Assembly: GCA_963851325.1 (NCBI GenBank)
Contig: CAWKOR010000001.1
Span: 3,038,001-3,102,000, forward strand
Source: DATGKG01 sp963851325
GTDB lineage: Bacteria; Desulfobacterota; Binatia; Binatales; Binataceae
Direction of reading: 5' to 3'
Length of the DNA: 64,000 nt
The position numbers and the translations under genes are program-made. Of this stretch, positions 34,467-44,001 are shown piece after piece. Position 1 is the stretch's first letter, and every line of letters begins with the position of its first letter. The notes under the pieces are model-generated. The model saw only the letters and a program-made list of their open reading frames with translations, had not been told where the DNA came from and made no database searches.

Positions 34467-35113
34467 ATCTTTTTCAGGATAGCAATTGCGGCGGACGCCT
34501 TCTGGATGCGGAGCTGCTTCCAGTCCGCGCCCGCGATGCCTTTGGCGCGATCGGTCAGAAATGCCCACTCAGGATTGGGCCTCGTGTGATCCGCGCGCGC
34601 CTTGAGCCATAGCTTCGCGAACTCCCGATAGGTCGGCGCTTCGCCGCGCGTCCAACATGCGCGGAGGACCTCCTGGGAGATGGCGCCTGCTTCGAATTTG
34701 CCGTCGGTCAGATGCTCCATCAACTTCAGCAGGTTGGAGTCCGAATCTTTGTATTGGCCGTAGAAGATGCGATCACTTTCCCTGGGCGGTCGGTTTGCGG
34801 CTTCGAAGCGCACCACCGTCCTAGCGAACACAGTCCGAGGTTTGATGGTGCCGGTGTTGAGGAAATGCATCACCCGATCGACGACGATGCCCTTTCGATC
34901 AGCGTCGCGCGATTTGCGCACCCGGCCATCCTGGGTCTCGAAGTAGATTGCATATGGAATTCCGTGCGTGTCACAGAATTCCCGAAGCTCCTGCATGTTC
35001 AGGTAGTAGATATTTGCAAACAACTCCCTACGCGCTGCATCAGATGGACATAGAAGCGCAAGCTTCGAAGCGTTCGCCTTTACGGTCTGTTTCAGTGAAG
35101 CTGTGTCTCGCAC
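34463..35113 (-). CDS. hypothetical protein, SAP-like segment
   Basis: The 216-residue frame starts at GTG 35113, 14 bp from the divergent norZ start, with no clear Shine-Dalgarno sequence, so the true start may be further in. The segment NMQELREFCDTHGIPYAIY, followed by RKGIVVDRVMHFLNTG, resembles a SAP-like DNA/RNA-binding helix pair. The rest is helical and basic, with YREFAKLWLKARADHTRPNP near the end. No enzyme motif is seen. It converges on the DUF2961 gene, sharing stop-codon bases. Confidence 0.6.
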   Translation of the reverse strand: MRDTASLKQTVKANASKLALLCPSDAARRELFANIYYLNMQELREFCDTHGIPYAIYFETQDGRVRKSRDADRKGIVVDRVMHFLNTGTIKPRTVFARTVVRFEAANRPPRESDRIFYGQYKDSDSNLLKLMEHLTDGKFEAGAISQEVLRACWTRGEAPTYREFAKLWLKARADHTRPNPEWAFLTDRAKGIAGADWKQLRIQKASAAIAILKKI

Positions 35114-35127
35114 ACTAGGAGTTACAT

Positions 35128-37398
35128 ATGCCGCGACGGAGCATGCCTATTTCATCTTGGTGGCTGCAGGGTGCGATCCTCACCTACCTGGCCGGATTTA
35201 CCATCCTCGGGATACTCGCCTACCTCGCCTACCAGGAGCAACCCCCGATTCCTGCTCAGGTTACGACTGCCAGTGGCGAGACGCTCTTTACCCGCAACGA
35301 CGTCCTCGATGGGATGAACGTCTTCCAGCGCCAGGGCCTGATGGAATACGGCAGCATCTATGGTCACGGCGCATACCTGGGTCCTGACTTCACCGCGCAA
35401 TACCTCCATCGCGAGGCACTTTACCTCAGCCGCCACTATCGCAACGATGACGCGGGATCGATCGAATCGCACGTCGCCGGCGAACTGCACACCAATACCT
35501 ACGATCCCGCCACCGATACCCTACGATGGAGCGATGGGCGTGCCGCGGCGCACCAACAGAACGTCGAGTTTTACCAGCGGCTGTTTTCTGCCGACACCGC
35601 CGCGGCAGGCCTGCAGGCGCATTCGGTCCCCACTTCCGGGCAGATTCGCCAGTTAGCTGATTTCTTCGCGTGGACGGCGTGGACGGCGACTACCAATCGG
35701 CCCGGGCACAACTATTCCTACACCAACAACTGGCCGCCCGATCCGCTGGCGGGTAATCAGGTAACGGCGAACGCCGTCACCTGGAGTGTGATCTCGATCA
35801 TCTTCCTGCTTGGCGGAACCGGCGCCGTGCTGTTTTTCTTCGGACGTTACGATTGGCTCGGTTGGAACGAAAGCCGCCTGCCGCTGCGATTCCTTCCGGT
35901 TGAGGAATTCGCGCCCACACCTGCGCAGCGAGTGGTGGTCTGGTTTTTGCTGGTTGCGTCGCTGCTCTTTGTAATCCAGACGCTGGTTGGTGGTCTAGCG
36001 GAACATTACCGGGCCGAGCCTGCACAGTTCTTCGGCATCGATGTGTCGCGAGTATTTCCCTACAACGCGGTGCGTACCTGGCACGTGCAACTCTCGATTT
36101 TCTGGGTTTCGGCCTCCTACCTTGCGATCGGAATTTTCATTGCGCCCTTGATCGCAGGCCGCGAACCTCGCCACCAGGCGCGGCTCACGGTGGTCCTGTT
36201 GGTCGCCGTCGCGGTTGTTGTGTTCGGCAGCCTGATCGGCGAATACGCCAGCATCCAGGGATGGCTCGGAGGCTCGTGGTTCTGGATCGGCGACCAGGGA
36301 TGGGAATACCTCGATCTTGGACGGTTGTGGCAAATTCTCCTGGTGGTGGGACTCGGTCTGTGGGTCTTTATCCTGTGGCGAGGGTTGCGCGCTCCGCTCA
36401 ACAGCAATGCCCATGGAAATCTGCCATGGCTGCTCTTTTATGCGGCGCTGGCGATTCCAGCCTTCTACGCGGTCGGGTTGTTGGTGAATTCGCGAGGCAC
36501 TTTTGTGATCGCGGATTTCTGGCGCTTCTGGGTAGTGCACCTGTGGGTTGAGGATTTCCTGGAACTGTTCACTACCGTAGTCGTCGCGTACCTGTTCGTG
36601 CTGCTGGGAATGGTCAGCGAGCGAACCGCCGTTCGCGTCATCTATCTCGATATCATTTTGTATTCGATGGGTGGGGTGGTCGGCACCATGCATCATCTGT
36701 ACTTCAGCGGAACGCCCGCGGTGCATATGGCCCTGGGCGCGGCGTTCTCGGCGATGGAAGTAATTCCGTTGCTGATGCTCACGCTGGAGGCATGGGCCTT
36801 CATGCGATCGGGAGAGCGCTCGGTCACCGGCGATCACCATCCGCACCGATGGGCAGTGTGGTTTCTGATCGCGACCGGCTTCTGGAACTTCCTGGGTGCC
36901 GGCGTGTTTGGCTTTCTCATCAACCTTCCGGTGGTCAGTTACTACGAGATCGGCACCGGACTCACAGCTAACCACGCGCATACATCGATGATGGGCGTAT
37001 ATGGGATGCTGGCGATCGGCCTGCTGTTGTTCTGCCTGCGCTACCTGATGCGGCCCGAGGCATGGAGCGACCGGCTTGCGAAGATCTCGTTCTGGTCACT
37101 GAACCTCGGCCTCGTATGGATGGCGTTCTGCAATTTGTTCCCGGTCGGAATCGTCCAGCTTTACGATTCGGTCAACGTCGGATACTGGCACGCCCGCGAC
37201 CCACAATTTATCGCGACTCCATGGATCCATTTCCTGGAATGGATGCGGATGCCTGGCGATGCGCTGTTCATAGTGGGCGGTACGCTTCCGCTGGTGCTGC
37301 TGTGCGTGCGCGCAATCATGTTCCCCAATCCCCGTCGCACCCAAACCGAAGAAGCATCGGTGCGTTTGTTTACCGTCGATGCCGCCGCTGCGGATTGA
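35128..37398 (+). CDS. norZ: quinol-dependent nitric oxide reductase (NorB/NorZ type)
   Basis: It reduces 2 NO to N2O using quinol, detoxifying NO or completing denitrification at the inner membrane. The 756 residues have an N-terminal helix, a periplasmic cytochrome-c-like domain without haem motif (about 40-220), and twelve further helices. Metal ligands are visible: HLWVEDFLELF (FeB His plus nearby Glu), GTMHHLYFSG (two His), and NHAHTSMMG (haem ligands). AFSAMEVIPL keeps the key Glu. These retained residues argue against an NO dismutase. AGGAG lies seven bases before ATG 35128. The promoter must lie inside the opposing gene. Confidence 0.93.
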   Translation: MPRRSMPISSWWLQGAILTYLAGFTILGILAYLAYQEQPPIPAQVTTASGETLFTRNDVLDGMNVFQRQGLMEYGSIYGHGAYLGPDFTAQYLHREALYLSRHYRNDDAGSIESHVAGELHTNTYDPATDTLRWSDGRAAAHQQNVEFYQRLFSADTAAAGLQAHSVPTSGQIRQLADFFAWTAWTATTNRPGHNYSYTNNWPPDPLAGNQVTANAVTWSVISIIFLLGGTGAVLFFFGRYDWLGWNESRLPLRFLPVEEFAPTPAQRVVVWFLLVASLLFVIQTLVGGLAEHYRAEPAQFFGIDVSRVFPYNAVRTWHVQLSIFWVSASYLAIGIFIAPLIAGREPRHQARLTVVLLVAVAVVVFGSLIGEYASIQGWLGGSWFWIGDQGWEYLDLGRLWQILLVVGLGLWVFILWRGLRAPLNSNAHGNLPWLLFYAALAIPAFYAVGLLVNSRGTFVIADFWRFWVVHLWVEDFLELFTTVVVAYLFVLLGMVSERTAVRVIYLDIILYSMGGVVGTMHHLYFSGTPAVHMALGAAFSAMEVIPLLMLTLEAWAFMRSGERSVTGDHHPHRWAVWFLIATGFWNFLGAGVFGFLINLPVVSYYEIGTGLTANHAHTSMMGVYGMLAIGLLLFCLRYLMRPEAWSDRLAKISFWSLNLGLVWMAFCNLFPVGIVQLYDSVNVGYWHARDPQFIATPWIHFLEWMRMPGDALFIVGGTLPLVLLCVRAIMFPNPRRTQTEEASVRLFTVDAAAAD

Positions 37399-37412
37399 GC
37401 AGCGCGGACTGG

Positions 37413-38822
37413 CTAGATCGATGGCGGAGGAATCGCGCCGCGCGCTTCCTCATAGGTCGAAGAAACCCGAAGCACCGTCGCCTCGTCGAAAGGCCGCCCG
37501 ATGATCTGCATCGAGAGCGGCAAGCCATCGCTACCAAGCCCGGTCGGAATCGCGAGCGATGGCTGCCCGGTGCAATCAAATGGCGCGGTAAAACGCAGAA
37601 TCTTGTCTACTACATCAACCCGCTGCTCGCCCTCGCCGATCAGACGGCTCTCGCCAATCTTCGGCGCGGTAATCGCGCTGCCCGGTGCCGCGAGCACGTC
37701 ATGCTTCGCCATCGCCGCGAGCGCATCAGCGAGAACCTTCGCTCGCGCACGTTGCGCCCGAACATAGGCGACCCCGAGCACCGCCATTCCCGATTCGAGA
37801 AGGCGTCGCACATCGGTGCCGTAGTCGTCGGGCCGCGTTCGCATCCATTCCTCGTGATACTCAAGCGCCTCACAGAACGTCGCGATGCTGTTGATGACGT
37901 TGGCCGACGGCAGAGTCGGTATCGAGACCTCGTCAACCGAAGCGCCGAGGTCGGCGAGCTGCTTCATCGCAGCTTTGAAAGACTTCGCAACATCATCAGA
38001 GAGGCCATCCATCAGCTCGCGAATGACGCCGATGCGCATCCCCTTCACGCCGACGCCGAGTGTCGCGGTGTAGTCGGGTACCGGCTCGCGGCTCGAGGTG
38101 GAATCGTTCGGGTCGTGGCCTGCGATCACGTTCAGCATTAGTGCGGCGTCGCGGACGGTGCGCGTGATAGGGCCAACGTGATCCATCGAGTAGGCCAGCG
38201 GCACCACGCCATAGCGGCTGACCCGACTCCAGGTCGGCTTAAGCCCGACGCATCCGCACAGCGAGGCGGGGATACGAATCGATCCGCCGGTGTCGGTGCC
38301 AATAGTTGCGGCTGCCGTGCGCGCGACGATCGCGGCTGCGGAGCCGCCGCTGGAACCACCGGGAATGCGGTCCAGCGCGTAGGGATTGCGGCATGCTCCA
38401 TAATGCGGATTGGTCGACGTGATGCCGTATGCGAACTCGTGCATGTTGAGCTTGCCGAGCATCACGGCGCCCTGGGCTTTCAGACGCGCCCATGCAGTCG
38501 CATCGAAGTCCGGGCGAAAGTCGGCGAGAATTTTTGAACCGGCAGTGGTCAGCACGCCCTTGGTGTAGAGCAGATCTTTCAGGGCAATCGGCACCCCGTG
38601 AAAAGCGCCGCGCCAATTTCCCGCATCGATTTCGCTCTCGGCTGTTTTTGCAGCCGCGATAGCGTCGTCTGCGGTGACGGTGATGTATGCGCGAATCTTT
38701 TCGTCGACACCTGCGATGCGATCGAGGTAGGCCCTGGTGACTTCCACCGGCGAAAGCTTCTTCGCGCGCAGGTGCTCGGATAGGGCGGCCACATCGAGCT
38801 CGAGAATTTGATTCGATGCCAT
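37413..38822 (-). CDS. amidase-signature family protein (GatA/AtzE-like)
   Basis: The 469 residues have the amidase signature with the Ser-cisSer-Lys triad: Lys in IALKDLLYTKG, then IPGGSSGGSAAA and GTDTGGSIRIPAS with the nucleophilic Ser. The substrate is unknown. GatA itself normally lies with gatB/gatC; neither is here. Instead a 72-codon gene sits 2 bp upstream and may be its partner. ATG 38822 is chosen, preceded by GGAAGG. Confidence 0.88.
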   Translation of the reverse strand: MASNQILELDVAALSEHLRAKKLSPVEVTRAYLDRIAGVDEKIRAYITVTADDAIAAAKTAESEIDAGNWRGAFHGVPIALKDLLYTKGVLTTAGSKILADFRPDFDATAWARLKAQGAVMLGKLNMHEFAYGITSTNPHYGACRNPYALDRIPGGSSGGSAAAIVARTAAATIGTDTGGSIRIPASLCGCVGLKPTWSRVSRYGVVPLAYSMDHVGPITRTVRDAALMLNVIAGHDPNDSTSSREPVPDYTATLGVGVKGMRIGVIRELMDGLSDDVAKSFKAAMKQLADLGASVDEVSIPTLPSANVINSIATFCEALEYHEEWMRTRPDDYGTDVRRLLESGMAVLGVAYVRAQRARAKVLADALAAMAKHDVLAAPGSAITAPKIGESRLIGEGEQRVDVVDKILRFTAPFDCTGQPSLAIPTGLGSDGLPLSMQIIGRPFDEATVLRVSSTYEEARGAIPPPSI

Positions 38823-38824
38823 GG

Positions 38825-39043
38825 TCAACCCTTCCTTTGGTTGAGATGCGCGGCCTCGGCCAGCAGATTCTGATAGCCGAAAGCGGGGCCAACACCTGAC
38901 AGCGGGAGAGTGCCGAGCTGGCGCGCGAGGGTCAGCATTGCGCCGGCGGTATTGGCGACGCCGTGGGCGTCGTGGTCGGTAATCTCGTAGTCGAAAACTT
39001 CGCGCGCGATCTTCTTGACGGTTTCCCCAGTGAATTGAGCCAT
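38825..39043 (-). CDS. small amidase-partner-like protein (AtzG/GatC-like, tentative)
   Basis: This 72-residue protein begins MAQFTGETVKKIAREVFDYE and is helical throughout. Its stop is 2 bp from the amidase start, so the two are almost surely co-translated. Small helical GatC- or AtzG-type subunits wrap around amidases in known complexes; size and position fit that model. Sequence alone does not prove it. No catalytic motif or signal is present. Confidence 0.6.
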   Translation of the reverse strand: MAQFTGETVKKIAREVFDYEITDHDAHGVANTAGAMLTLARQLGTLPLSGVGPAFGYQNLLAEAAHLNQRKG

Positions 39044-39090
39044 CGCAGTAACTCCGAAATTCCGGCTGAGTAAAGTTGTCCCTGAAATTG

Positions 39091-40059
39091 TTACACGACC
39101 TTGGCTAGCGCCGCGATCGTCTTACGAACCGTGGCGAGGTAATCATCGGTAACGACGTTCGGGACGATGATCGGCAAGTCGGTGCCCGCCTGACGATACT
39201 CCTCGATTCGCTCGAGGCATCGGGAGAGCGGCCCCGCAACTGCGATCGAATCAATCAGCCTGGCGCTTATCGCAGCGCTGGCGCCTTCCATATCGCGCTT
39301 CGCGAAGCCTTCGGCCACGCCACGAGCCTCCGCCTCGAAGCCGTTGTGCGCGAGCACCCGATTGAAAAATGGCAACGCGAGATAAAATCCGAGACCACGC
39401 CGAGCGGCAATGAGCGCACTTTCGCGGTCGTCATCGAGAAACAGCGGCACGCCCATCGTGATGCGAAGCGAGCCGGGATCGCGGCCATGGCGCCTGGCTT
39501 CGTCGCGGGCGGCCGCGATCTCCATGCGCAGGCGCTCCGGCCATGCGAGATAAAGCATCAGGCCATCGGCAATCTCACCACCGAGCTTCGCCGTTTCCTT
39601 GACCAAAGCGCCAAAGTAGATCGGGATATCAGGCGCGGGTTTGCGCAGTCGCATTCCGATCGAGGACACTGGCTCGCCGCGATTGGTTTTCCTGATAACT
39701 TCGACAAACTTGCGCAGCCGATCGCGCGCGTTACCCATCTCGATGCCGAGGCCGCTGAGCGCGGGGCGATGACTGACGCCGACGCCGAGGATGAATCTGC
39801 CGCCCGATTCGCTCTGAATCATTTCGGCGGACGCCGCCGCGAGGACCGGCTCACGAAAATAAACATTGGCGATCCAGGTACCGATGCTGATGCGGCGGGT
39901 CGCCTTCGCGATCGCGTAGCAGCACATCATCACGTCATTGGGGCCTTCGGGAACAAACACGCCCTCGAAGCCGGCGTCTTCGGCCTCGCGCGCGAGGTCC
40001 ACGAAATCGCCCCAGCGTATGCCGGAGAATGGCGATATCGAGATGCCGAGCTTCGGCAC
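39091..40059 (-). CDS. LLM-class flavin-dependent oxidoreductase
   Basis: This 322-residue protein has the bacterial-luciferase/F420-dependent monooxygenase TIM-barrel pattern. MPKLGISISPFSGI is strand 1, FEGVFVPEGPNDVM follows, and GTWIANVYFREPVLAA and GRFILGVGVSHRPAL come later. Such enzymes use FMN or F420; the substrate is open. The start is GTG 40059 without a strong Shine-Dalgarno sequence. It lies 10 bp after a GNAT gene, on the same strand, and is probably co-transcribed. Confidence 0.9.
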   Translation of the reverse strand: MPKLGISISPFSGIRWGDFVDLAREAEDAGFEGVFVPEGPNDVMMCCYAIAKATRRISIGTWIANVYFREPVLAAASAEMIQSESGGRFILGVGVSHRPALSGLGIEMGNARDRLRKFVEVIRKTNRGEPVSSIGMRLRKPAPDIPIYFGALVKETAKLGGEIADGLMLYLAWPERLRMEIAAARDEARRHGRDPGSLRITMGVPLFLDDDRESALIAARRGLGFYLALPFFNRVLAHNGFEAEARGVAEGFAKRDMEGASAAISARLIDSIAVAGPLSRCLERIEEYRQAGTDLPIIVPNVVTDDYLATVRKTIAALAKVV

Positions 40060-40069
40060 GTCCGGGCGA

Positions 40070-40660
40070 CTAGGAATGAGCGACGATCTGATCGGTGAAC
40101 CCGTCGAGATCGTGGGTCATGATCAGCATATCGCGTACGCGGCCGCTCCGATCCTCAACCCAGTCCGCGAGGATCGCTTCGACGCGAAAGCCGAGGCGTT
40201 CGAAGGCGGCGCGGGCTGCGACCTGGTCGGGGGTCATCATCGCGGAAAGCTTCTTGAGGCCGAGCGACTTCGCCAGTTCAAAGATTTCCGCGGTCAGTCG
40301 CTTGCCGAGCCCGCGTCCGCGAAAACGAGGACTGCCATTAACGCGAATCTCGCCTACGCGCCGGGTCCAGCGCGCCTGTTCCAGATGCACCGTCGCATAC
40401 GCGGCGACTTCATCGCCGACCTCGGCGAGCAGGGTGACAGTCTGTCCCTTCCTGATGTTCTCCGCCCACTGCTTGACGGCTTGCCGATCGGTGATGTCGG
40501 TGCGCAGGAATAGCAGGTCCTCCTCAGGGAGCTTGCCGGCGAAGCTGAGAATCTTCTCAGAGTCTTCAGGTTCCATGCGACGAATGCTTACCTCGGTGCC
40601 GTCGCTTAGTTTGATTTGTTTTGGAAATGGCTGATGCGAATTGATGCCTTTCTCCGCCAT
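40070..40660 (-). CDS. GNAT-family N-acetyltransferase
   Basis: The 196-residue protein shows the GNAT core: VSIRRMEPEDSEKILSF at the start and VGEIRVNGSPRFRGRGLGKR, the acetyl-CoA pyrophosphate loop R/Q-x-x-G-x-G/A. The motif B helix AARAAFERLGFRVEA follows. GGGAGGACC lies seven bases before the ATG. The acceptor is unknown. It is upstream of the luciferase-like gene in the same direction. Confidence 0.88.
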   Translation of the reverse strand: MAEKGINSHQPFPKQIKLSDGTEVSIRRMEPEDSEKILSFAGKLPEEDLLFLRTDITDRQAVKQWAENIRKGQTVTLLAEVGDEVAAYATVHLEQARWTRRVGEIRVNGSPRFRGRGLGKRLTAEIFELAKSLGLKKLSAMMTPDQVAARAAFERLGFRVEAILADWVEDRSGRVRDMLIMTHDLDGFTDQIVAHS

Positions 40661-40926
40661 GCGAGGTCCTCCCTGCCCTCACGCTTCCAGACTCGCTGGT
40701 TGGGCGCGAGGGATGCCATCGTACGAACATCGACGCCCACGCCGCAAGCGCTATCGATTCCCGGTTGGCGTGGCCCCGCCGCTGTCCTAAGCTCACCTGG
40801 ATACGGTTGCTTTCTCCGCGTAGGTTTCGACCCGCGATGGGATTTTCGTCGCGTTTGCGGCAGAACTCCCACCGGGAGATACTTTTTCCGCCTATGCGTC
40901 ATATTCGCTAACCAGGAGGTCCGCTC

Positions 40927-42471
40927 ATGCCCAACAAGGACACCCCCTCCCGCAGATATCGTCTGTCCACCCAGGACGCGACATTTATATACGCCGAAAC
41001 TCCCAACAGCCCGCTCCACATCGGCTCCATTCTGATGTTCGAGGGCAAAATCGATTTCGACGACTTCGTGCAGCATGTCGAAAGCCGTCTGCACCTGGTG
41101 CCGCGCTATCGCCAGCGCCTGATGCCGGTGCCGTTCAACCTGGGCCATGCCCTGCTGGAGGATGACCCCAACTTTCGCATCGAAAACCACGTCATTCGCC
41201 ATCTCCTGCGCCCCGGCATGAGCCAGGCCGAGGCAATCGACGAGATGCTCCGTCATTACGAGGTCAAGCTCGACTACGCCCGCCCGCTATGGGAGATGCA
41301 TTCGTTCGAGAATCTTGAAGGCGCCCGCACCGCGATCGTCTCCAAGGTGCATCATGCGCTGGTCGACGGCGTCTCGGGCGTCGAGCTGCTCAAGGTGATG
41401 TTCGACCTCAAACAGCATCCGGATCCGATCGAGCCGCCGGCCGAGCCATGGCAGCCGGAGGAGCCATCGACGCCGATTGGGCGCCTGTGGGAGGCGGCGC
41501 GCGAGGCGACGGCGGCGCCCGTCAAGACCGCGATCGAAACTTCGCGCGGTTTGATGCGCGATCCGGAGGCGCTCGGCGACGAAGCACGCACCTTCGCCGA
41601 CGGCGTGCAGCAGATGACGCAAATCACCACCCGTCGCATCGTGTCGACGCCCTGGAATTCGGGGCTGGTCGGACCGCGGCGCGCGCTCGCATGGTCGACC
41701 ATGTCGTTTGGCGACTTCCGCAGAATTCGCAACGCATTCGGTGGATCGATCAACGACGTGGTCCTGACGATTCTTAGCGAGGCGGCGGCGCGTTACCTCC
41801 AGCATCACGGATATGCGGCCAACGGCCACCTATGCATCGGATGCCCGGTGAACGTGCGGCATAAGGAAGAGGCGACCGCGCTGGGCAATCGCGTCTCGAT
41901 GATGTTCCCGATGCTACCGGCGGAGCCGATGGACCTGGTCGAGCGGCTCAAATATGTCAACGCCGAAACCGAGCGCATCAAGGAAGCGCACCTGCCTCAG
42001 GCGCTGGAGCGCATGATGTCGATGGCGGAAAGCATTCCGCCGACCCTGATGGGCGTCGGCTCGCGCGTCAGCACGATGGCGCTGAATGCCGCGACCACGC
42101 TGTTCAAGCTCTCGGGATACAAACCGCGCCCCGACGGCTTCCTGCTGCCGACCATGGGCATCAACTTCATCGCGACCAATGTTCCGGGGGTCCAGGTGGC
42201 GCAGTATCTGCTCGGACACAAATGCCTCGAGCAGGTACCGTTGGTACCGTGCGGCGCAACTCTCGGATACGGCGTCGCCATCCTCAGCTATAACTCGACG
42301 TTGTGTTTCGGAATGAATGCCGACCCGAACTTGATGCCGGATGTATCGCTGATGAAGTTCTTCGTCGATGAAATATTCGCCGAACTGAAGGATCGCGCGC
42401 AGGCGGCGCAGGCCGAAAAAGATGCGGCCACGATGGCTTCCAACACCTCGGCCGCGGCCGGAGGAGCATAG
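40927..42471 (+). CDS. wax ester synthase / diacylglycerol acyltransferase (WS/DGAT)
   Basis: It makes wax esters or triacylglycerols from acyl-CoA for storage lipid. The 514 residues contain the catalytic HHALVDG motif (SKVHHALVDGVSG, about 137-149) and the N-terminal YRLSTQDATFIYAET. The family-typical GNRVSMMFPMLP and NVPGVQVAQYLLG segments follow. An excellent ribosome-binding site AGGAGGT lies six bases before ATG 40927. The C-terminal 30 residues are low complexity (Ala-rich). It is the only storage-lipid gene in the window. Confidence 0.93.
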   Translation: MPNKDTPSRRYRLSTQDATFIYAETPNSPLHIGSILMFEGKIDFDDFVQHVESRLHLVPRYRQRLMPVPFNLGHALLEDDPNFRIENHVIRHLLRPGMSQAEAIDEMLRHYEVKLDYARPLWEMHSFENLEGARTAIVSKVHHALVDGVSGVELLKVMFDLKQHPDPIEPPAEPWQPEEPSTPIGRLWEAAREATAAPVKTAIETSRGLMRDPEALGDEARTFADGVQQMTQITTRRIVSTPWNSGLVGPRRALAWSTMSFGDFRRIRNAFGGSINDVVLTILSEAAARYLQHHGYAANGHLCIGCPVNVRHKEEATALGNRVSMMFPMLPAEPMDLVERLKYVNAETERIKEAHLPQALERMMSMAESIPPTLMGVGSRVSTMALNAATTLFKLSGYKPRPDGFLLPTMGINFIATNVPGVQVAQYLLGHKCLEQVPLVPCGATLGYGVAILSYNSTLCFGMNADPNLMPDVSLMKFFVDEIFAELKDRAQAAQAEKDAATMASNTSAAAGGA

Positions 42472-42527
42472 CCTCGCCAGCTCGCGGATCAAAGCCGAAA
42501 GCCTCGTCATTGCCGAAGGAGGCTGAA

Positions 42528-43115
42528 GTGGTAGCCGATCCGACGCCGGCCTCGGAACCGCCGCGATGCCCGTGGGCTCGCGATGACCTCGCGCGCCTTT
42601 ACCATGATGAGGAATGGGGCGTCCCCTTGCACGATGATCATCGGCTCTTCGAGTTCATCGTACTCGAGGGAGCGCAGGCCGGCCTCAGTTGGGACACCAT
42701 CCTGCGCAAGCGCGACGCTTATCGTGCCGCATTCGACAACTTCGATCCCGCGCTAATCGCGCGCTACGACAAGCGTCGCGTCGAGCGCTTGCTGAACAAC
42801 GCCGGCATCGTGCGCAATCGTTTGAAGATTGCCTCGGCGATTCAAAACGCACGCGCGTTTCTCAACGTCAAGGACGAATTCACCACCTTCGACCGCTACA
42901 TCTGGACATTCGTCGATGGTGCTCCGAAGCGCAACGCGTGGAAGACGCATAAGGAAGTTCCCGCCGAGACGCCGCAGGCCGCCGCGATGAGCAAGGACCT
43001 ACGCCGGCGCGGCTTCAACTTCGTGGGTCCTACGATTTGTTACGCTTTCATGCAGGCGGTTGGCATGGTCAACGATCACCTGGTCGACTGCTTCCGCTAT
43101 CGCGAAATCCGCTAA
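42528..43115 (+). CDS. tag: DNA-3-methyladenine glycosylase I
   Basis: Tag removes 3-methyladenine from alkylated DNA. GTG 42528 is taken as start because AAGGAGG lies five bases upstream; the frame is open to TTG 42510. The zinc ligands are visible as RCPWA (Cys), YHDEEWG (His) and the closing NDHLVDCF (His, Cys). The core FEFIVLEGAQAGLSWDTILRK is diagnostic. The protein is about 195 residues. A racemase-family gene follows after 10 bp, likely co-transcribed. Confidence 0.94.
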   Translation: MVADPTPASEPPRCPWARDDLARLYHDEEWGVPLHDDHRLFEFIVLEGAQAGLSWDTILRKRDAYRAAFDNFDPALIARYDKRRVERLLNNAGIVRNRLKIASAIQNARAFLNVKDEFTTFDRYIWTFVDGAPKRNAWKTHKEVPAETPQAAAMSKDLRRRGFNFVGPTICYAFMQAVGMVNDHLVDCFRYREIR

Positions 43116-43125
43116 ACTCATACGC

Positions 43126-43818
43126 ATGTCGAAGCATATTGGCATCGTCGCGGTCAGCGCCGAGGGCGCAGCACTGTGCTACCGAACCATTTGCGTCGAG
43201 GGCGCGGCGACCTTCGGGCCGCATAACCATCCCGAAGTCACGATGCATACCATCCCGCTGGCCACCTACATGGAGCGCATCGATGCCGGCGACTGGGACG
43301 GTTGCGGCGCCCTGATGCTGCGCTCGGCGCGCAAACTCGCCGATGCTGGCGCCGATTTTCTGATTTGCCCCGACAACACCGCGCATCAGTCTATCGACTT
43401 GATCATCGATCGATCGCCGCTGCCATGGCTGCACATCGCGAGCGAGGTGGCGTCGAGTGCCGGGGCTCGCGGCTTTCGTCGCATCGGGGTGCTGGGAACG
43501 AAGTACCTGATGGAGGGGCCGGTGTATCCGCCGAAGCTCTCCGCCGCGGGTCTCGCGCACGAAATTCCGCCGCCGGATGATCGCGAACGCATCAACAGGA
43601 TCATTTTCGATGAGCTGGTTTACGGACGCTTCGAGGAACCGGCACGCCGATTCTTTCAGGATGTCATCGCCAGGCTGAAGTACCGCGGATGCGATGCGGT
43701 CGCGCTGTCCTGCACGGAAATTCCATTGCTCATCAGCGAGCAGGATTCGCCGCTACCGATTCTCGATTCGACCCGCATCTTGGCCCGCGCCGCACTGGGC
43801 ACCGCCGCGAAGGCCTAG
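43126..43818 (+). CDS. aspartate/glutamate racemase family protein
   Basis: ATG 43126 gives 230 residues starting MSKHIGIVAVSAEGAALCY. The two catalytic-type cysteines lie in DFLICPDNTAHQ (about 80) and VALSCTEIPLL (about 196), at the spacing expected for aspartate or hydantoin racemases. It may interconvert D/L-aspartate or a related substrate. The ATG follows tag by 10 bp. Confidence 0.88.
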   Translation: MSKHIGIVAVSAEGAALCYRTICVEGAATFGPHNHPEVTMHTIPLATYMERIDAGDWDGCGALMLRSARKLADAGADFLICPDNTAHQSIDLIIDRSPLPWLHIASEVASSAGARGFRRIGVLGTKYLMEGPVYPPKLSAAGLAHEIPPPDDRERINRIIFDELVYGRFEEPARRFFQDVIARLKYRGCDAVALSCTEIPLLISEQDSPLPILDSTRILARAALGTAAKA

Positions 43819-44001
43819 GCGTAATCTCGGCAAGATAGGATTCCGCGTCAGGCCGTCGCCCAGGTGCCGAGAAAGGAAACTGGTAGGATCCTGGATGCCG
43901 AAAAAAATGTAAGGGAAAGCGTCCGACCGTCGAAAAAGTCGGTGATCTTCACTCAATCTTTTCGTTGGCGCGCTTTAAATGTGTAAGCTAAATGTCTGCA
44001 T

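Noticed and set aside
35995..36981. 328-codon minus frame opposite the NO reductase
   Set aside because: Highly His/Arg/Gln-rich and inside a clear qNOR gene.
35128..37398. Possibility that the NO reductase is an NO dismutase
   Set aside because: The residues reported as changed in NO dismutases are kept here: both His in GTMHHLYF and the Glu in AFSAMEVIPL.
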